Source: Siphonodentalium dalli (taxonomy: Eukaryota > Mollusca > Scaphopoda > Gadilida > Siphonodentaliidae). From it: a stretch of DNA of 64,000 nt. A program made the translations under genes and the position numbers. Shown one piece after another: positions 13,401-54,435 of this stretch. The stretch's first letter is position 1; every line of letters starts with the position of its first letter. The notes beneath the pieces were generated by a model. It searched no databases, was not told the DNA's origin, and was given only the letters and a program-made list of their open reading frames with translations. The stretch covers positions 175,724,247 through 175,788,246 of the forward strand of contig CP136064.1 in NCBI GenBank assembly GCA_032622095.1, read 5' to 3'.

Positions 13401-16400
13401 GTAAACATACACATGAACAACATGACCCTGGTGGTTTCCGACGATGCAAATTTCAAGGTAAAACTGCAGGACTAACAAGAGGTTGCACCACGGGTGATGG
13501 CATATCGTCATGGTGCCACATTGAAACATGGGCAGAATAGAACCCAAATAAAAGGGAAAATGCGAGCATTACCATTTAAAGGTACATAATCCGATTTGAT
13601 GGTCCCAATATAATCAGATTCCAACAACAACATTTCTTCAAAAGTTATCAGAATCGATTAATGGCCAAAAAATAATGCTAACCACTGTCAACAATAGACC
13701 AAATTTCGTCGAATATTTGCTAGGCCACCACATATTCCAGGTGGTGAAAATTAACAGATTTAAAAAATAAATGTCTGATAACTCTTAGCTTGATGGGTGG
13801 GTTCCTCGACCCGAATCAAATATTTTTTACCCCCGAAGCCAAAGAAATAGTAATTTAGGAGCATTAATTCGGTTATGTATCTTTAACATTTCATTGAAAC
13901 AGAAAACTTTCATTTCGAGATAAAACAAAGAAGGTCTCTTTGAACGGATAATATCATTAAGCCCCCTTTTGAAAGCACTACTAATGGCGAACATGGTGGA
14001 ACATCCATACCAAATGTCATTGAGATCCAATAAACCATGGCTGATATATGTGTGAATGGACAAAAAACATTGTTTCCAGATAAACAAAGGATAACTCTAG
14101 AAGTAAAAACGCGAACATCATTGGCCTTTCTTTTGCAAAGCCTCCTGATGGCCAACCTCCATACCAAATTTCATTGAGATCTGACAAACCATGGCTAATA
14201 TAACTGCTTGGACAGGGGCATGTGATCCAGTCCCCCCAATCGAGTGGTGGTACATGTATAACTAATTATTAACAATGCTCTTAAATACTACAAATGCAAT
14301 TAGCATCACAGTTCTTAATCAAGACATCCATCAGTGACTCCCCACAACTGGTTGTAACACACATTCAAGTCACCATTACCTCTTGTCACCAGAGACAGCG
14401 GAGACTAAGAGTGCAAGGTCGAAACATCAGGGTACTAAAGAGCATGTGAAATATCCAAGGTACATGAATTACCTTTGCACTGGCAGTTGATGTTGATCTA
14501 GAACACTGTGTTTGACGTCATCTGAGGTCTGTGCCTTTGGTCGCTATTGAATTCTTTAAAATATTGATGCAAATGTGAAGATCCAATGGAAATCACAACA
14601 TGGGGCTGAAGTCTATTGTTGTTGGGACAAAATCATTATAACCGGCATCATTGTTGGGTGCATGGAATTGTATCTTTATATCTCTTTTTGAAATCCTCAG
14701 AGCTGTGCCTTGAAGTCCAAATTGACATACATTTTATATATACTCTAGAAATTGACATACATTTTATATATACTCTAGAAGTAAAAACGCGAACATCACA
14801 TGCCCCGCTTTTGAAAGGCCTCCTGATGGCTAACCTCCATACCAAATTTCATTGAGATCTGACAAACCATGGCTAAGATAACTGCTTGGACAGAAAATTG
14901 GAAGTAAATTCATAAAAAATCAGGGGATCCTCTGCATTAAAGACATAATATGTACTTGGTCTGGTGCGTGAAAATGATAAGTTAGTATCCAGGTGCTATG
15001 CCAACTGGAGGAATGTAGCATTCTACTAACATTGCCGAAAATCTGATGCAAATCGACTGTACCACTCCATAGAAAACATCGTCTGAACTACGCTCAATTG
15101 TAAATATTTACTACTCGATTTGGGACCCATCTATCGGCGATAAACTAACGAAAACGATTTGCCATCGAGAGTCACTGCATTTAACTAATATATAAGAATG
15201 ATGGTGTGTGTTGTCAATTTGGATATAATATTTGCAAAAATTACTACTTTGAACAAGATTATTCTCCATTTATGTTTGATCACCCTACCGGTGTGTTTCG
15301 CAGCCAATCACACACAGATCCCAAGTCGATGACCAACTTCTGTCAACACATAGGGAGCATTGTATAAGAGAATGCACTGGCTTACAAGGTCAAGGTAAAT
15401 ATTGTTAGGCCAAAATATTCTCTTATATATGTGAGTCTCCCTATAATAAGAGAATGCATTGGCACAATGTTTTCAGGAAACTCCATTCATGGAAGGGTTA
15501 ACTAGAGGTAATGAGATAACACTTCATTCATTAATATTTAACTCAGGCTGCAGTTGCGGGAGATTCGATTCTAACTTCCTGTGTGCAGCTTGTGACCAGC
15601 ATTGGGAGAGACATGAGACATTCTTCGAGACAGAAGACATAAGGAGACAAAATGGCTTACCTTATGGTAAGATGGGTTTAACCATTATAGTACTGGGGCC
15701 GCCGTGATCAGCCCTAAAATAATCTTGTCAGAGAAGATTAAAATAACTGCTGCTCAATAGTTTCGAACTGACCACTACAATAATCAATTGCTGGTAAAGG
15801 CAAAAATAGGAAGAGGGTTGGTTGTTTTTGTTTTGTTGAGTTTAAAAAAAATAATAGTTTGGAGAGGTCTCTTCCAGGGCAGGTGCGATAGCGCGATAAC
15901 TTGATATTCGGTATTTGAAACTTGCTCAACATTGTCTTGATCAAGTTAAAAAATGGGCCAGCTTTGATCAGAGTTAAGGTCCTTAGTTAGTTCCATTTTC
16001 GTGAATTTTTATCACGATAGCCTGATAACTTGAACAAATATCAACTGATTTTGTTGATATTTAGTACGGTATATGAGACTTGCCCAACGATGTCTTGATC
16101 AAGTTTGAAAACCATTCAAGTCCAACTATTGTGGGTGGAGTTACAGCCTTTAATTAGTTCATTTTTGATTGTGATAGCACAATAACATTGGCGAGGTCGG
16201 TTCAAGGGGGAATATTTGGTATGTCAGACTTCCTCAACAGTATTGTGTATGATAGTCAGTTTATACAATTACTGCATTCTCAATCCAAGCCCATGTATGG
16301 CATAAATGCCCTAAATAATCGACTCCTTAACCACAGCATAATTATGGGTAATTTTTCAGGATTTAGTCGGAAATATGGCTTTCCGATTAAACGCAACAAG

Positions 16401-16892
16401 CCATATTTCCGACTAAATCCTGAAAAATTACCTATAATTCTGCTGTGGTTAAGTAGTTGATTATTTAGGGCATTATTGTAGCTACCGCAATTCGACCTTG
16501 CATCTCTGATACAATTCTTTTCTTTTGGAAGTCACATCTAGATAATAGCAATGCAAGTTATGAAGCATGAAATACAATGTAAAATTATTCACTAATGAGT
16601 GGTCTTAGGAGAAATGAAAGTGATCACTGTAACTCATATTAGCTTGTGTAATACTCTTGTACCCATTTATCTAAATATTATTTTATTTCCAGGTGTGGAC
16701 TATCTCCCATTTGCAGAAATGCCAGAGTTGAGAAACATTGCTCTAACTGGTCAAGAGGATGATGAATCAAGATACTTGGCATTAACACAGGGTGAAGGCT
16801 CTATTCCAACAAATCCGAAGAAACCATCGGGCAACAATGCACCATTCAATATGGGTGCAAGTGGCTCAAAGTTCAAACCAGTCTACGACTAA
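4312..16892 (+). CDS. FAM221B: FAM221-family cysteine-rich protein (FAM221B-like)
   Basis: Six coding exons: 4312-4492, 5556-5696, 10744-10854, 13254-13457, 15547-15666, 16693-16892. Together they give 957 nt, 318 residues plus stop, with GT-AG at every junction. The core (about residues 62-250) carries the family hallmarks: IGWRCPEFKHDC, CFCGHSLSEH, PSRPEDIGEFW, WRAKCRCKHTHEQH and CSCGRFDSNFLCAACDQHWERHETFF. These are repeated C-x-C...H units that look metal-binding. Family knowledge is limited and no biochemical role is established, so I assign none. The central motifs resemble FAM221B more than FAM221A. The start is the ATG at 4312, the first in frame, with an acceptor-like CAG at 4292-4294 that may mark a 5' UTR exon boundary. 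The N-terminus is basic and holds three copies of an octapeptide. No AATAAA is seen in the first 350 bases after the stop. All five introns are phase 1. Confidence 0.9.
4375..4446 (+). repeat. 24-bp coding minisatellite, three copies
   Basis: Three tandem 24-bp units inside exon 1 encode QNAVAVKG, QNAVAVKG and QNALAMRG (residues 22-45). The first two units differ by one synonymous base; the third has diverged. Copy number may vary between individuals without shifting frame. Confidence 0.9.
4493..5555 (+). other. FAM221 intron 1
   Basis: AT-rich. Apart from the TTAA-bounded MITE at 5033-5423 nothing is recognised. The acceptor is TTTGTCAG at 5555. Confidence 0.8.
5033..5423 (+). mobile_element. 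TTAA-bounded MITE, family 3
   Basis: Both ends are TTAA followed by related inverted ends (TTAAAGATACATAA on the left; the right end reads inward as TTAAAGCTACACAATCGAAT). An inverted second copy lies at 13576-13886 in intron 4 of the same gene, also with TTAA at both ends. Non-coding. A TTAA target site suggests piggyBac-type mobilisation (inference). Confidence 0.7.
5556..5696 (+). CDS. FAM221B: FAM221 exon 2 (residues 61-108)
   Basis: Encodes MRPIKPAKNADVVSMARAM and the helix-forming stretch before the cysteine core (FAPKLQKLFSPETEAAVEAQ). 141 nt, phase 1 at both ends. Confidence 0.88.
5870..7460. repeat. Diverged tandem/composite repeat in FAM221 intron 2
   Basis: Recurring degenerate modules spaced roughly 240-310 bp: ACCAAATTGATACACATTC followed by TTCTCCATGATA, then GTGTGGTTTAAA, GTCAAAAGTGG and CGTTCGAGTCAGGGGTG, with G-rich stretches between. 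At least five degenerate units are visible. Non-coding; the many short open frames here are artefacts of the repeat. I do not recognise the family. Confidence 0.65.
8271..8292 (+). repeat. (GATT)n microsatellite
   Basis: Five uninterrupted GATT units within FAM221 intron 2. The neighbouring stretches 7470-8270 and 9060-10740 are AT-rich intron with no gene seen. Confidence 0.8.
8805..9058 (-). mobile_element. TTAA-bounded MITE, family 1 (reverse copy)
   Basis: The right end is GGGTTAA; the left end is degraded (ATAACCCTTC). The interior matches the other family-1 copies in reverse orientation, with the AAATGGATTCTC..AGTTATAAAAGTATACATTGG region and CAGAAGGATTC. About 8700-8750 is a fragment of family 2 (CATGATGGGAGCTGCGCTGG). 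Confidence 0.65.
10744..10854 (+). CDS. FAM221B: FAM221 exon 3 (residues 108-145)
   Basis: Encodes IYIGWRCPEFKHDCQRVN and SRCFCGHSLSEHDKYN, the first C-x-C...H unit. 111 nt, phase 1 at both ends; donor ATG|GTAATA at 10855. Confidence 0.9.
12200..12463. mobile_element. Foldback MITE, family 2
   Basis: The ends are inverted relatives of TTAACCCTTCCATGA (left degraded to TTTACCC, right ends TTAA). The interior contains two nested hairpins built from GCCAGTGCATTCTCTTATAT, GCGAGTCTC and their inverses. Related copies are at 15339-15501, 17726-17800 and 18773-18958. Confidence 0.75.
12831..13066 (+). mobile_element. TTAA-bounded MITE, family 1
   Basis: The left end is TTAACCCTTTACTTACC; the right end is GTATTTAGTATAGAAAGG followed by TTTA (a mutated TTAA). 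The interior has AGTTATAAAAGTATATATAGG, GGTGGGAAATGTTCAGATAA and its inverse, and TCATTGATGAGT-type ends. It lies about 190 bp upstream of exon 4. Confidence 0.75.
13254..13457 (+). CDS. FAM221B: FAM221 exon 4 (residues 145-213)
   Basis: Encodes VPCKQKPCACKAF, PSRPEDIGEFWFQRRRDF, WRAKCRCKHTHEQH and FRRCKFQ. The acceptor is ATGAAG at 13253; the next AG at 13260 would open onto a stop, so 13254 is the supported boundary. Read-through past the donor at 13458 stays open to a stop at 13538-13540, with AATAAA five bases later. Confidence 0.9.
13576..13886 (-). mobile_element. TTAA-bounded MITE, family 3 (inverted copy)
   Basis: Reverse-orientation relative of 5033-5423. It is TTAA-bounded, with AAGGTACATAATCCGATTTG at the left and GTTATGTATCTTTAA at the right. 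The two copies could pair within the same primary transcript. Confidence 0.7.
14085..14890 (+). repeat. Helentron-like family C fragments
   Basis: Two copies of a module (about 14085-14225 and 14690-14890) share AAAACGCGAACATCA, CCTCCTGATGGC and ACCAAATTTCATTGAGATCT, then CCATGGCTAA. The segment between them is unique intron. A 30-bp unit (AAATTGACATACATTTTATA and 10 more bases) is duplicated in tandem at 14720-14779. The same modules recur at 28124-28648 and 32800-33235. Confidence 0.65.
15339..15501. mobile_element. Partial family 2 foldback MITE
   Basis: Retains the ATAAGAGAATGCACTGGC hairpin arm and the right end GGAAACTCCATTCATGGAAG followed by GGTTAA. The left end is missing. It lies 45 bp upstream of exon 5. 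Confidence 0.65.
15547..15666 (+). CDS. FAM221B: FAM221 exon 5 (residues 213-253)
   Basis: Encodes CSCGRFDSNFLCAACDQHWE and RHETFFETEDIRRQNGLPY, the last cysteine cluster of the family core. 120 nt, phase 1 at both ends. Confidence 0.9.
16305..16473. repeat. Near-perfect long palindrome (about 76-bp arms)
   Basis: The left arm 16305-16381 and right arm 16398-16473 are inverted copies with few mismatches (ATGCCCTAAATAATC, AACCACAGCA, TTTTTCAGGATTTAGTCGGA), separated by a 16-nt loop. It lies in FAM221 intron 5, about 220 bp upstream of the last exon. A half-copy at 236-320 shows that it is a dispersed element. Confidence 0.85.
16693..16892 (+). CDS. FAM221B: FAM221 exon 6 (C-terminus, residues 253-318)
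   Basis: Encodes VDYLPFAEMPELRNIALTG, then a polar tail ending SKFKPVYD and a TAA stop. The acceptor is TTTCCAG at 16692. The PFAEM..L segment may correspond to the conserved C-terminal patch of the family; the last 40 or so residues are low in conserved features. Confidence 0.88.
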
Positions 16893-16934
16893 ATCTGTTT
16901 GAGAACAAGCCTGAGTTTAGTGTGCCTGTCATTT

Positions 16935-17016
16935 GCAGAAAGAGGTCCCCAGAGGGTGAATTTAGTCGCACAGCGGGCTATCATCACCTAATTCACTCTC
17001 TTGGGACCTCATTCTT
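16935..17016. mobile_element. Foldback MITE, family 4, copy 1
   Basis: Inverted arms of about 30 bp (AGAGGTCCCCAGAGGGTGAA and its diverged inverse), only 43 bp after the FAM221 stop codon, so probably inside the 3' UTR. Confidence 0.75.
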
Positions 17017-17231
17017 CATGTCCTCATCTGCTATGGGAGTCATACTCAGATTGAAGTTCCTAAATGGTGAATATTGTGATGTACACCCATTGGGCCTCAA
17101 TTATGCCAATTAATTATGTTGTCTGCCAATTTGGGGATATAGAGAAACTAAACTGAAAAAGAAATAGAATCCATGTGAAGAAGTTTCTATAGAAATTTGA
17201 TAAGAAACTTTCCAGAGAAGATGAGGTCTAC

Positions 17232-17324
17232 GCAGAATGAGGTCCCCAGAGGGTGAGTTTAGTGATGCTAGCCCGCTATGTGGGATAGATTAACTAAATT
17301 CACGCTCTGGGGACCTCATTCTGC
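17232..17324. mobile_element. Foldback MITE, family 4, copy 2
   Basis: Arms GCAGAATGAGGTCCCCAGAG.. and ..GGGGACCTCATTCTGC are nearly perfect inverses. The loop contains GATGCTAGCCCGC. Confidence 0.8.
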
Positions 17325-17725
17325 AAATGAAAGGCACCTTATTCCCACGCCTGCCTGAGAAGCAATGATTTCAAGCCAATGACCTTCCAAAAGATTCAGC
17401 GCTGCCCCAAAATTTTCTTTTGCAAAAAGTCTTGTTATAATATTTTTTATCAAATTCTCTCAGAAGTTGCAAAATGATATCGGGCTGAAAATTTTTATAG
17501 AAAATGGGTTCTTGATTCGACAATGGCTAATTCTAAGAATTGATATACAATACATCCATAGCCTATGTCGAGTTGGCATGAATGGACAATGAATAACCAG
17601 CAGCATCCAGTCATTTTTCGCCCTTCAGTTGATCTTAAAACAACAAACCAATCATCTGCCAATATAATTATAGAAGGTCTGCATGTACGTACGCCTCTCA
17701 TCATACTCAATAGATGATCTACCTG

Positions 17726-17800
17726 TTAACCCTTCCATGACTGGAGCTTCCTGAAAATTTGCAAAAAATCCTGTGCTAATGCATTCTTTTATTTTGTGTC
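17726..17800 (+). mobile_element. Family 2 MITE end fragment
   Basis: Begins TTAACCCTTCCATGA, then GGAGCTTCCTG and TGTGCTAATGCATTC. Truncated on the right. Confidence 0.6.
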
Positions 17801-17934
17801 ACAGCAGATGTGCTTCTGTTATGTTTGTTTTTTTTAATAATAATGCGAATGTGTCTTCAAAAATAATTTTCATAGAAATTTTGTTGTTGAAAGTGTTGCC
17901 ACGAATAAGCCTGCAAATAGTGCATCTGTCATTT

Positions 17935-18004
17935 AAAGAATGAGGTCCCCAGAGTCATGGCGAGCTAGCACCACCAAATTCACCCTCTGGGAACTTCATT
18001 CTGC
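17935..18004. mobile_element. Foldback MITE, family 4, copy 3
   Basis: A shorter copy: AGAATGAGGTCCCCAGAG opposite TTCACCCTCTGGGAACTTC. Part of one arm is deleted. Confidence 0.7.
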
Positions 18005-18208
18005 TTAGGCCTCAACTGCTATGGGAGATCAAGGATCAGATTAAAATTCCCCAGTTGAAGTTAGTGATGTTCATCCATTAGTCACCTCGATTATGCATTT
18101 TATCTTCTGCAAATTAGTGGATATAGAAACTTCCCAGAAGGGAAAAAGTAACTAAAAACAATGTTAATTTGAGAATATAGACACTTCCCAGAAGATGATG
18201 AGACCTAA

Positions 18209-18293
18209 GCAGAATGAGGTCCTGAGAGGGTGAATGCTAGCCTGCTGTGTGGGATAGCATCACTAATTTCACCCTCTGGGGACCTTGTTATGC
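18209..18293. mobile_element. Foldback MITE, family 4, copy 4
   Basis: GCAGAATGAGGTCCTGAGAG opposite TTCACCCTCTGGGGACCTTG, around TGCTAGCCTGC. It ends 47 bp before the family-1 MITE at 18341. Confidence 0.75.
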
Positions 18294-18340
18294 AAATTAC
18301 ACACTATTTGCGGATTTGTCTGGGAAGAGATAGAGAATCT

Positions 18341-18540
18341 TTAACCCCGTCTATACTAAATGGATTCTCTCACTCAGTTATAAAAGTTTTCAGGAAAGAT
18401 AAACAGATAGTAAAAGTGCAGAAGGATGGCTATTTATTGGAGGGAAATGTTCAGATAATAGACGTTTGTTAAACTCATTATCTGAACATTTCCTGAGGGA
18501 TAACTACTCATCAATGAGTATTTAGTATAGAAAGGGTTAA
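18341..18540 (+). mobile_element. TTAA-bounded MITE, family 1 (complete copy)
   Basis: TTAA lies at both ends. The TIRs are CCCCGTCTATACTAAAT at left and ATTTAGTATAGAAAGGG at right. It is 200 bp long with internal inverted stretches around GAAATGTTCAGATAAT. It is the best-preserved member of the family in this window. Confidence 0.85.
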
Positions 18541-18772
18541 AGGTAAATCGGTTTCTAATTTCATATCGCACCTGGCTAACAAGTATTTGATAGTGTCCGC
18601 CTTCACAAACCATTTGTTGGTTGTCTGTGGGTACTGCTGAGGTTGTCAGTATTGATTTATTCTTTGAACAAATTCTATTCAGTGGCTTTGACGATAGTGG
18701 TTTCTACATTAAAATTTGAATATAACTCAAAACAAATGTTCTAAATACTCCGAAGATACTGTACTCCTGACT

Positions 18773-18958
18773 TTAACCCTTCCATGAATGGAGCTTCCTG
18801 AAATTTTGCGAAAACCCTGTGCCAATGCATTCTCTTATAATATATGTGATTCTCCCAAAGGGAGCCTCACCTATATAAGAAAATACATTGGCCTAACAAT
18901 ATTTACCTTGACCTTGTAAGCCACTGCATTCTCTTATAGATACGAGGCTCCCTAGCAA
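18773..18958 (+). mobile_element. Family 2 foldback MITE, right-truncated
   Basis: Starts TTAACCCTTCCATGAATGG and carries the TGCCAATGCATTCTCTTATA hairpin. It ends abruptly in AGGCTCCCTA. From 18960 to 19985 no gene or clear repeat is seen. Confidence 0.7.
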
Positions 18959-19985
18959 AATTATATTTCCCCCACCCCAGATCATCAATTAATACTGGAC
19001 ATATGCAATCAGAATTAATTACGAGTTCAGCAGTCTGTGCAAATATTGCCTAAAAAATTCAAAGCTATTCAAGGCCAGCCACTGCAATTCAAACACTTTT
19101 CAGGCCTTAATGGTTATTTGTCAAATTCAATGATATTCCAGGTTTTCAAGACTCTGCAGTAACCTAAATTAGAAACTCAAACTTGATTCAATATAACATG
19201 TAGTGTTCATGAAAACACTTTGACATGCAGTTGGCCCCCCGACATAAAAATCTAAGCAAAATATTCTCAAAGGGGAAATAATGAACTAATGTAGAAACTG
19301 CTTATTTGTTTAGATATGCTTTTTTCTTATGTTATTGCTAATGAAATAAATTATTTTCATAATGTGTTGATGTTTTTCCTTCACTAACTTTTCCCTTAGG
19401 CCCTGTTAGGCCTAAACAAAAATAAAAGGTGATGCTTCCGGTAACCAGCACGACCCTAGTTCAGGCCTCCGTCCCTAATAATTTTATCGACCCTGTGAAA
19501 AATCCTAAACAAAAAATAGTAAAACTGTGCTAATCAGTCATCGATCTGCATCATTTGCAATGGAAGTCAGCGTTTTAAGATGGCAGCGCCCTTGTGTATA
19601 CAGGCCAGTTTGATGTTGTGGTCGCATTTTAGTAAATATACTACGAGGCTTCATTATCTCAGCCAATACCCACAGTAGTAGTGTTCATTGTAACCCGTTA
19701 TATCATTTGTGGCGCCAAGGGCATATATTCAGAATGAATATATTCCATAAATGGATATTTAAAACTTTTTTTTTTAAATTCAATTCATTTCCACCTGCCC
19801 CCTACTTATTTTCCCTCCATTACTGGAAACATCACTATTTTTGTTTAAGGTCTTATTAATGTAGGAAAGAATTCAGTGTTTAGTAGTCAATTTACCTCAA
19901 CCACAAACTGATTGGCTAAGAGACAACAGCTGGTTTTTAAACCTCATTTGGTAATTATGAAAATGTTGCAGAAGATATAAATATG

Positions 19986-20914
19986 AAAGTGTCAATTAAA
20001 AACATTTTATAGTTCCCATCTAGTGGTCACCCCGAATATCAAAATGAACTTTGGTAACGATCAGATGAATGATGTGGTATGGAGGTGTGCTAAAGGATTT
20101 AGTCATGCAAAGAGTAAAATCCAAGATGGCTGCCGGTGGCCATGTTTTTTAACGAAATTCAGAAAAATTATGACTGCCACCTTGTGGTCATCCCGAAGAT
20201 CCATGTGAAGTTTAGTGACGATCAGACAAGGCATGTCATCTGTAGAATTTAGTCATACAAAGAGTAAAATCCAAGATGGCTGCCAGCGGCCATGTTTTCC
20301 ATCGAAAAATTTTCAAATTCATTAGCTCCCATCTAGAGGTGATCCTAAACATGCCTGTAAATTTCAAAACAATTCTCTAAAAAATGCGGCCTGCAGTGTG
20401 TGCTGATAGATTCAAATTTGAAATCCTCGATGATTGCTGGCGGCCATGTTTTTTTTTTCCGGAAAAAATTGATAGCTCCCATCTAGAGGTCACCCCAAAG
20501 ATCCATATGAAGTTGGTGATGATCAGATGAGGGATGTGGTCTGTAGGGTGCGCCAAAGCAGCCCTCTACATTCAGATTGTTTGTCTTCGCCAATCCACTA
20601 CGGCAACCCTTTGCCGTGGCTCAGTTTGCTTCAGCAAATTGCTTCGGCATTGCTGAAAGCAGTGTTCGATCATTTGGCACATATGAACAGTACGGCCCAT
20701 GCTAATGGATTTACATTGCTTAATGCTGAAAATCAAGATGGCTGATGGTGGCCATGTTTTTTTGCCGAATGACAACATGTCAATGTCAACAGTTGTGACA
20801 AATTTCATAATGATCCGACCAAAGTTACTACCTGTAGCCCATGCTAGCGGAAATTATTTACGGACACACACCCACATGGACGACGGATACCAACCCATGT
20901 CAAGTTGAGCTAAA
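19986..20914 (+). mobile_element. Helentron/pearl-like element with satellite units, family A
   Basis: Contains four or five diverged units of about 160 bp with AAAATCCAAGATGGCTGCC, GGCCATGTTTTT and TAGCTCCCATCTAGAGGT. It ends in an ACGG-rich stretch followed by AAGTTGAGCTAA. A palindromic GCTTCGGCATTGC patch sits at about 20550-20690; the same patch recurs at 23270-23400 and 24480-24560. Bivalve pearl/Helentron elements have this kind of architecture; the assignment is inference. Confidence 0.65.
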
Positions 20915-21530
20915 AATGAGTCACTTATTAATGTCATTTTTGTCGATACAGCTCGATGATGATACAATGATGGGATTTGTGGTTGAAATTATACCACGGA
21001 GAGAAAATAGGGATCTCTTCTTTTCTTTGGCATGTGCTAGTCTTTTCCTGATAAGGTAGTAAGTATAAATAGTGTTTGTATCATCGAAAATTACAAGCCA
21101 TTTTAACTACTGATAATGCCGTGAAGATGCAGATGGTGTTTTCTGCATACATAAATGCACATCAGTCTTGGTTGGCGTGAGATTAATATGTTGCCCGAAT
21201 TTAATTGCCGAATTGATTGCTTCAATTCATTAATCGATAATGGCAAAAAAATCTGTGTTGCTCATTGGTCACACATCGATCATAAAACTAAAAGGTGTCA
21301 GATTGGTTGTTTTGACTGACAAGGTGATTGGGGGCTGCATTTACACAAATGAATATCGTGTATGCATTTCTGTATAAAACAATACAAAGATAAATGTCAT
21401 GTGACATTACGCGGGACTGGTCTGACATCTCTGCATACAGATATGCACACAGTGTGCATTTATGTATAAAAGATAATGACGACATCAGAATCAGAGAATA
21501 TATGCCAAAACAAGTATCTGACATCAATAA

Positions 21531-21536
21531 TTTATT
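21531..21536 (-). promoter_or_regulatory. Poly(A) signal for PSMC2
   Basis: AATAAA on the minus strand, 36 nt after the PSMC2 stop codon. It implies a very short 3' UTR. Confidence 0.65.
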
Positions 21537-21572
21537 TATAAACACAAACATGTGACTGAAAATATAAACGGA

Positions 21573-53970
<32,398 letters not shown>

Positions 53971-54435
53971 TTTCGAATCACGTATATGGTAGTTTTTGTT
54001 GGATATTTGATGTTCTCTCCCAACTTCGCGCTGTCAACTTCCCTGCTAAAAATATTCTCGCGAGATGTTTCGAGAGTGAAATCTTAGATTTAATATCGAA
54101 ACGAAACGTGATAAAAATCAAAGGAGAAGAGTAAATTTATTTGATATCACATGACAGGTTACATAAATGATTATCACAAAAATCCTGAAATATTATGATC
54201 ATATGTAAGGCTAAAACTCGATCGTGTACTAAAGTGAACCCCAAACAGTTCCGTTTTAACATAATGAATAATTCCGCAAATTGAGTTTTCCAAAATTGTA
54301 AATAAAACACGTTACTTCCTGTACGTAGCCACGTGCTTACACGAGTGAGATTTGCTGTTCAATTTACTAAAAACAATATGTGCTATTTATGATAATGATT
54401 ACCCGAAATATTTGAATTCCCAAAAAATAGCGAAA
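53971..54435. promoter_or_regulatory. Shared PSMC2/NOL10 bidirectional promoter
   Basis: 465 bp separate the two start codons. It contains both 5' UTRs, an exact palindromic TCTCGCGAGA at 54056-54065 and a second CG-containing TTTCGAGA next to it. No TATA box is obvious near either start. Both genes are housekeeping (proteasome, ribosome assembly), a class often paired this way. Confidence 0.75.
54056..54065. promoter_or_regulatory. TCTCGCGAGA element
   Basis: A 10-bp perfect palindrome identical to the core motif enriched in vertebrate housekeeping and bidirectional promoters. It lies 86 bp upstream of the PSMC2 start codon. Confidence 0.6.

Noticed and set aside
54352-54435. Upstream in-frame extension of NOL10
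   Set aside because: It has no ATG; the family's N-terminus begins at the ATG at 54436.
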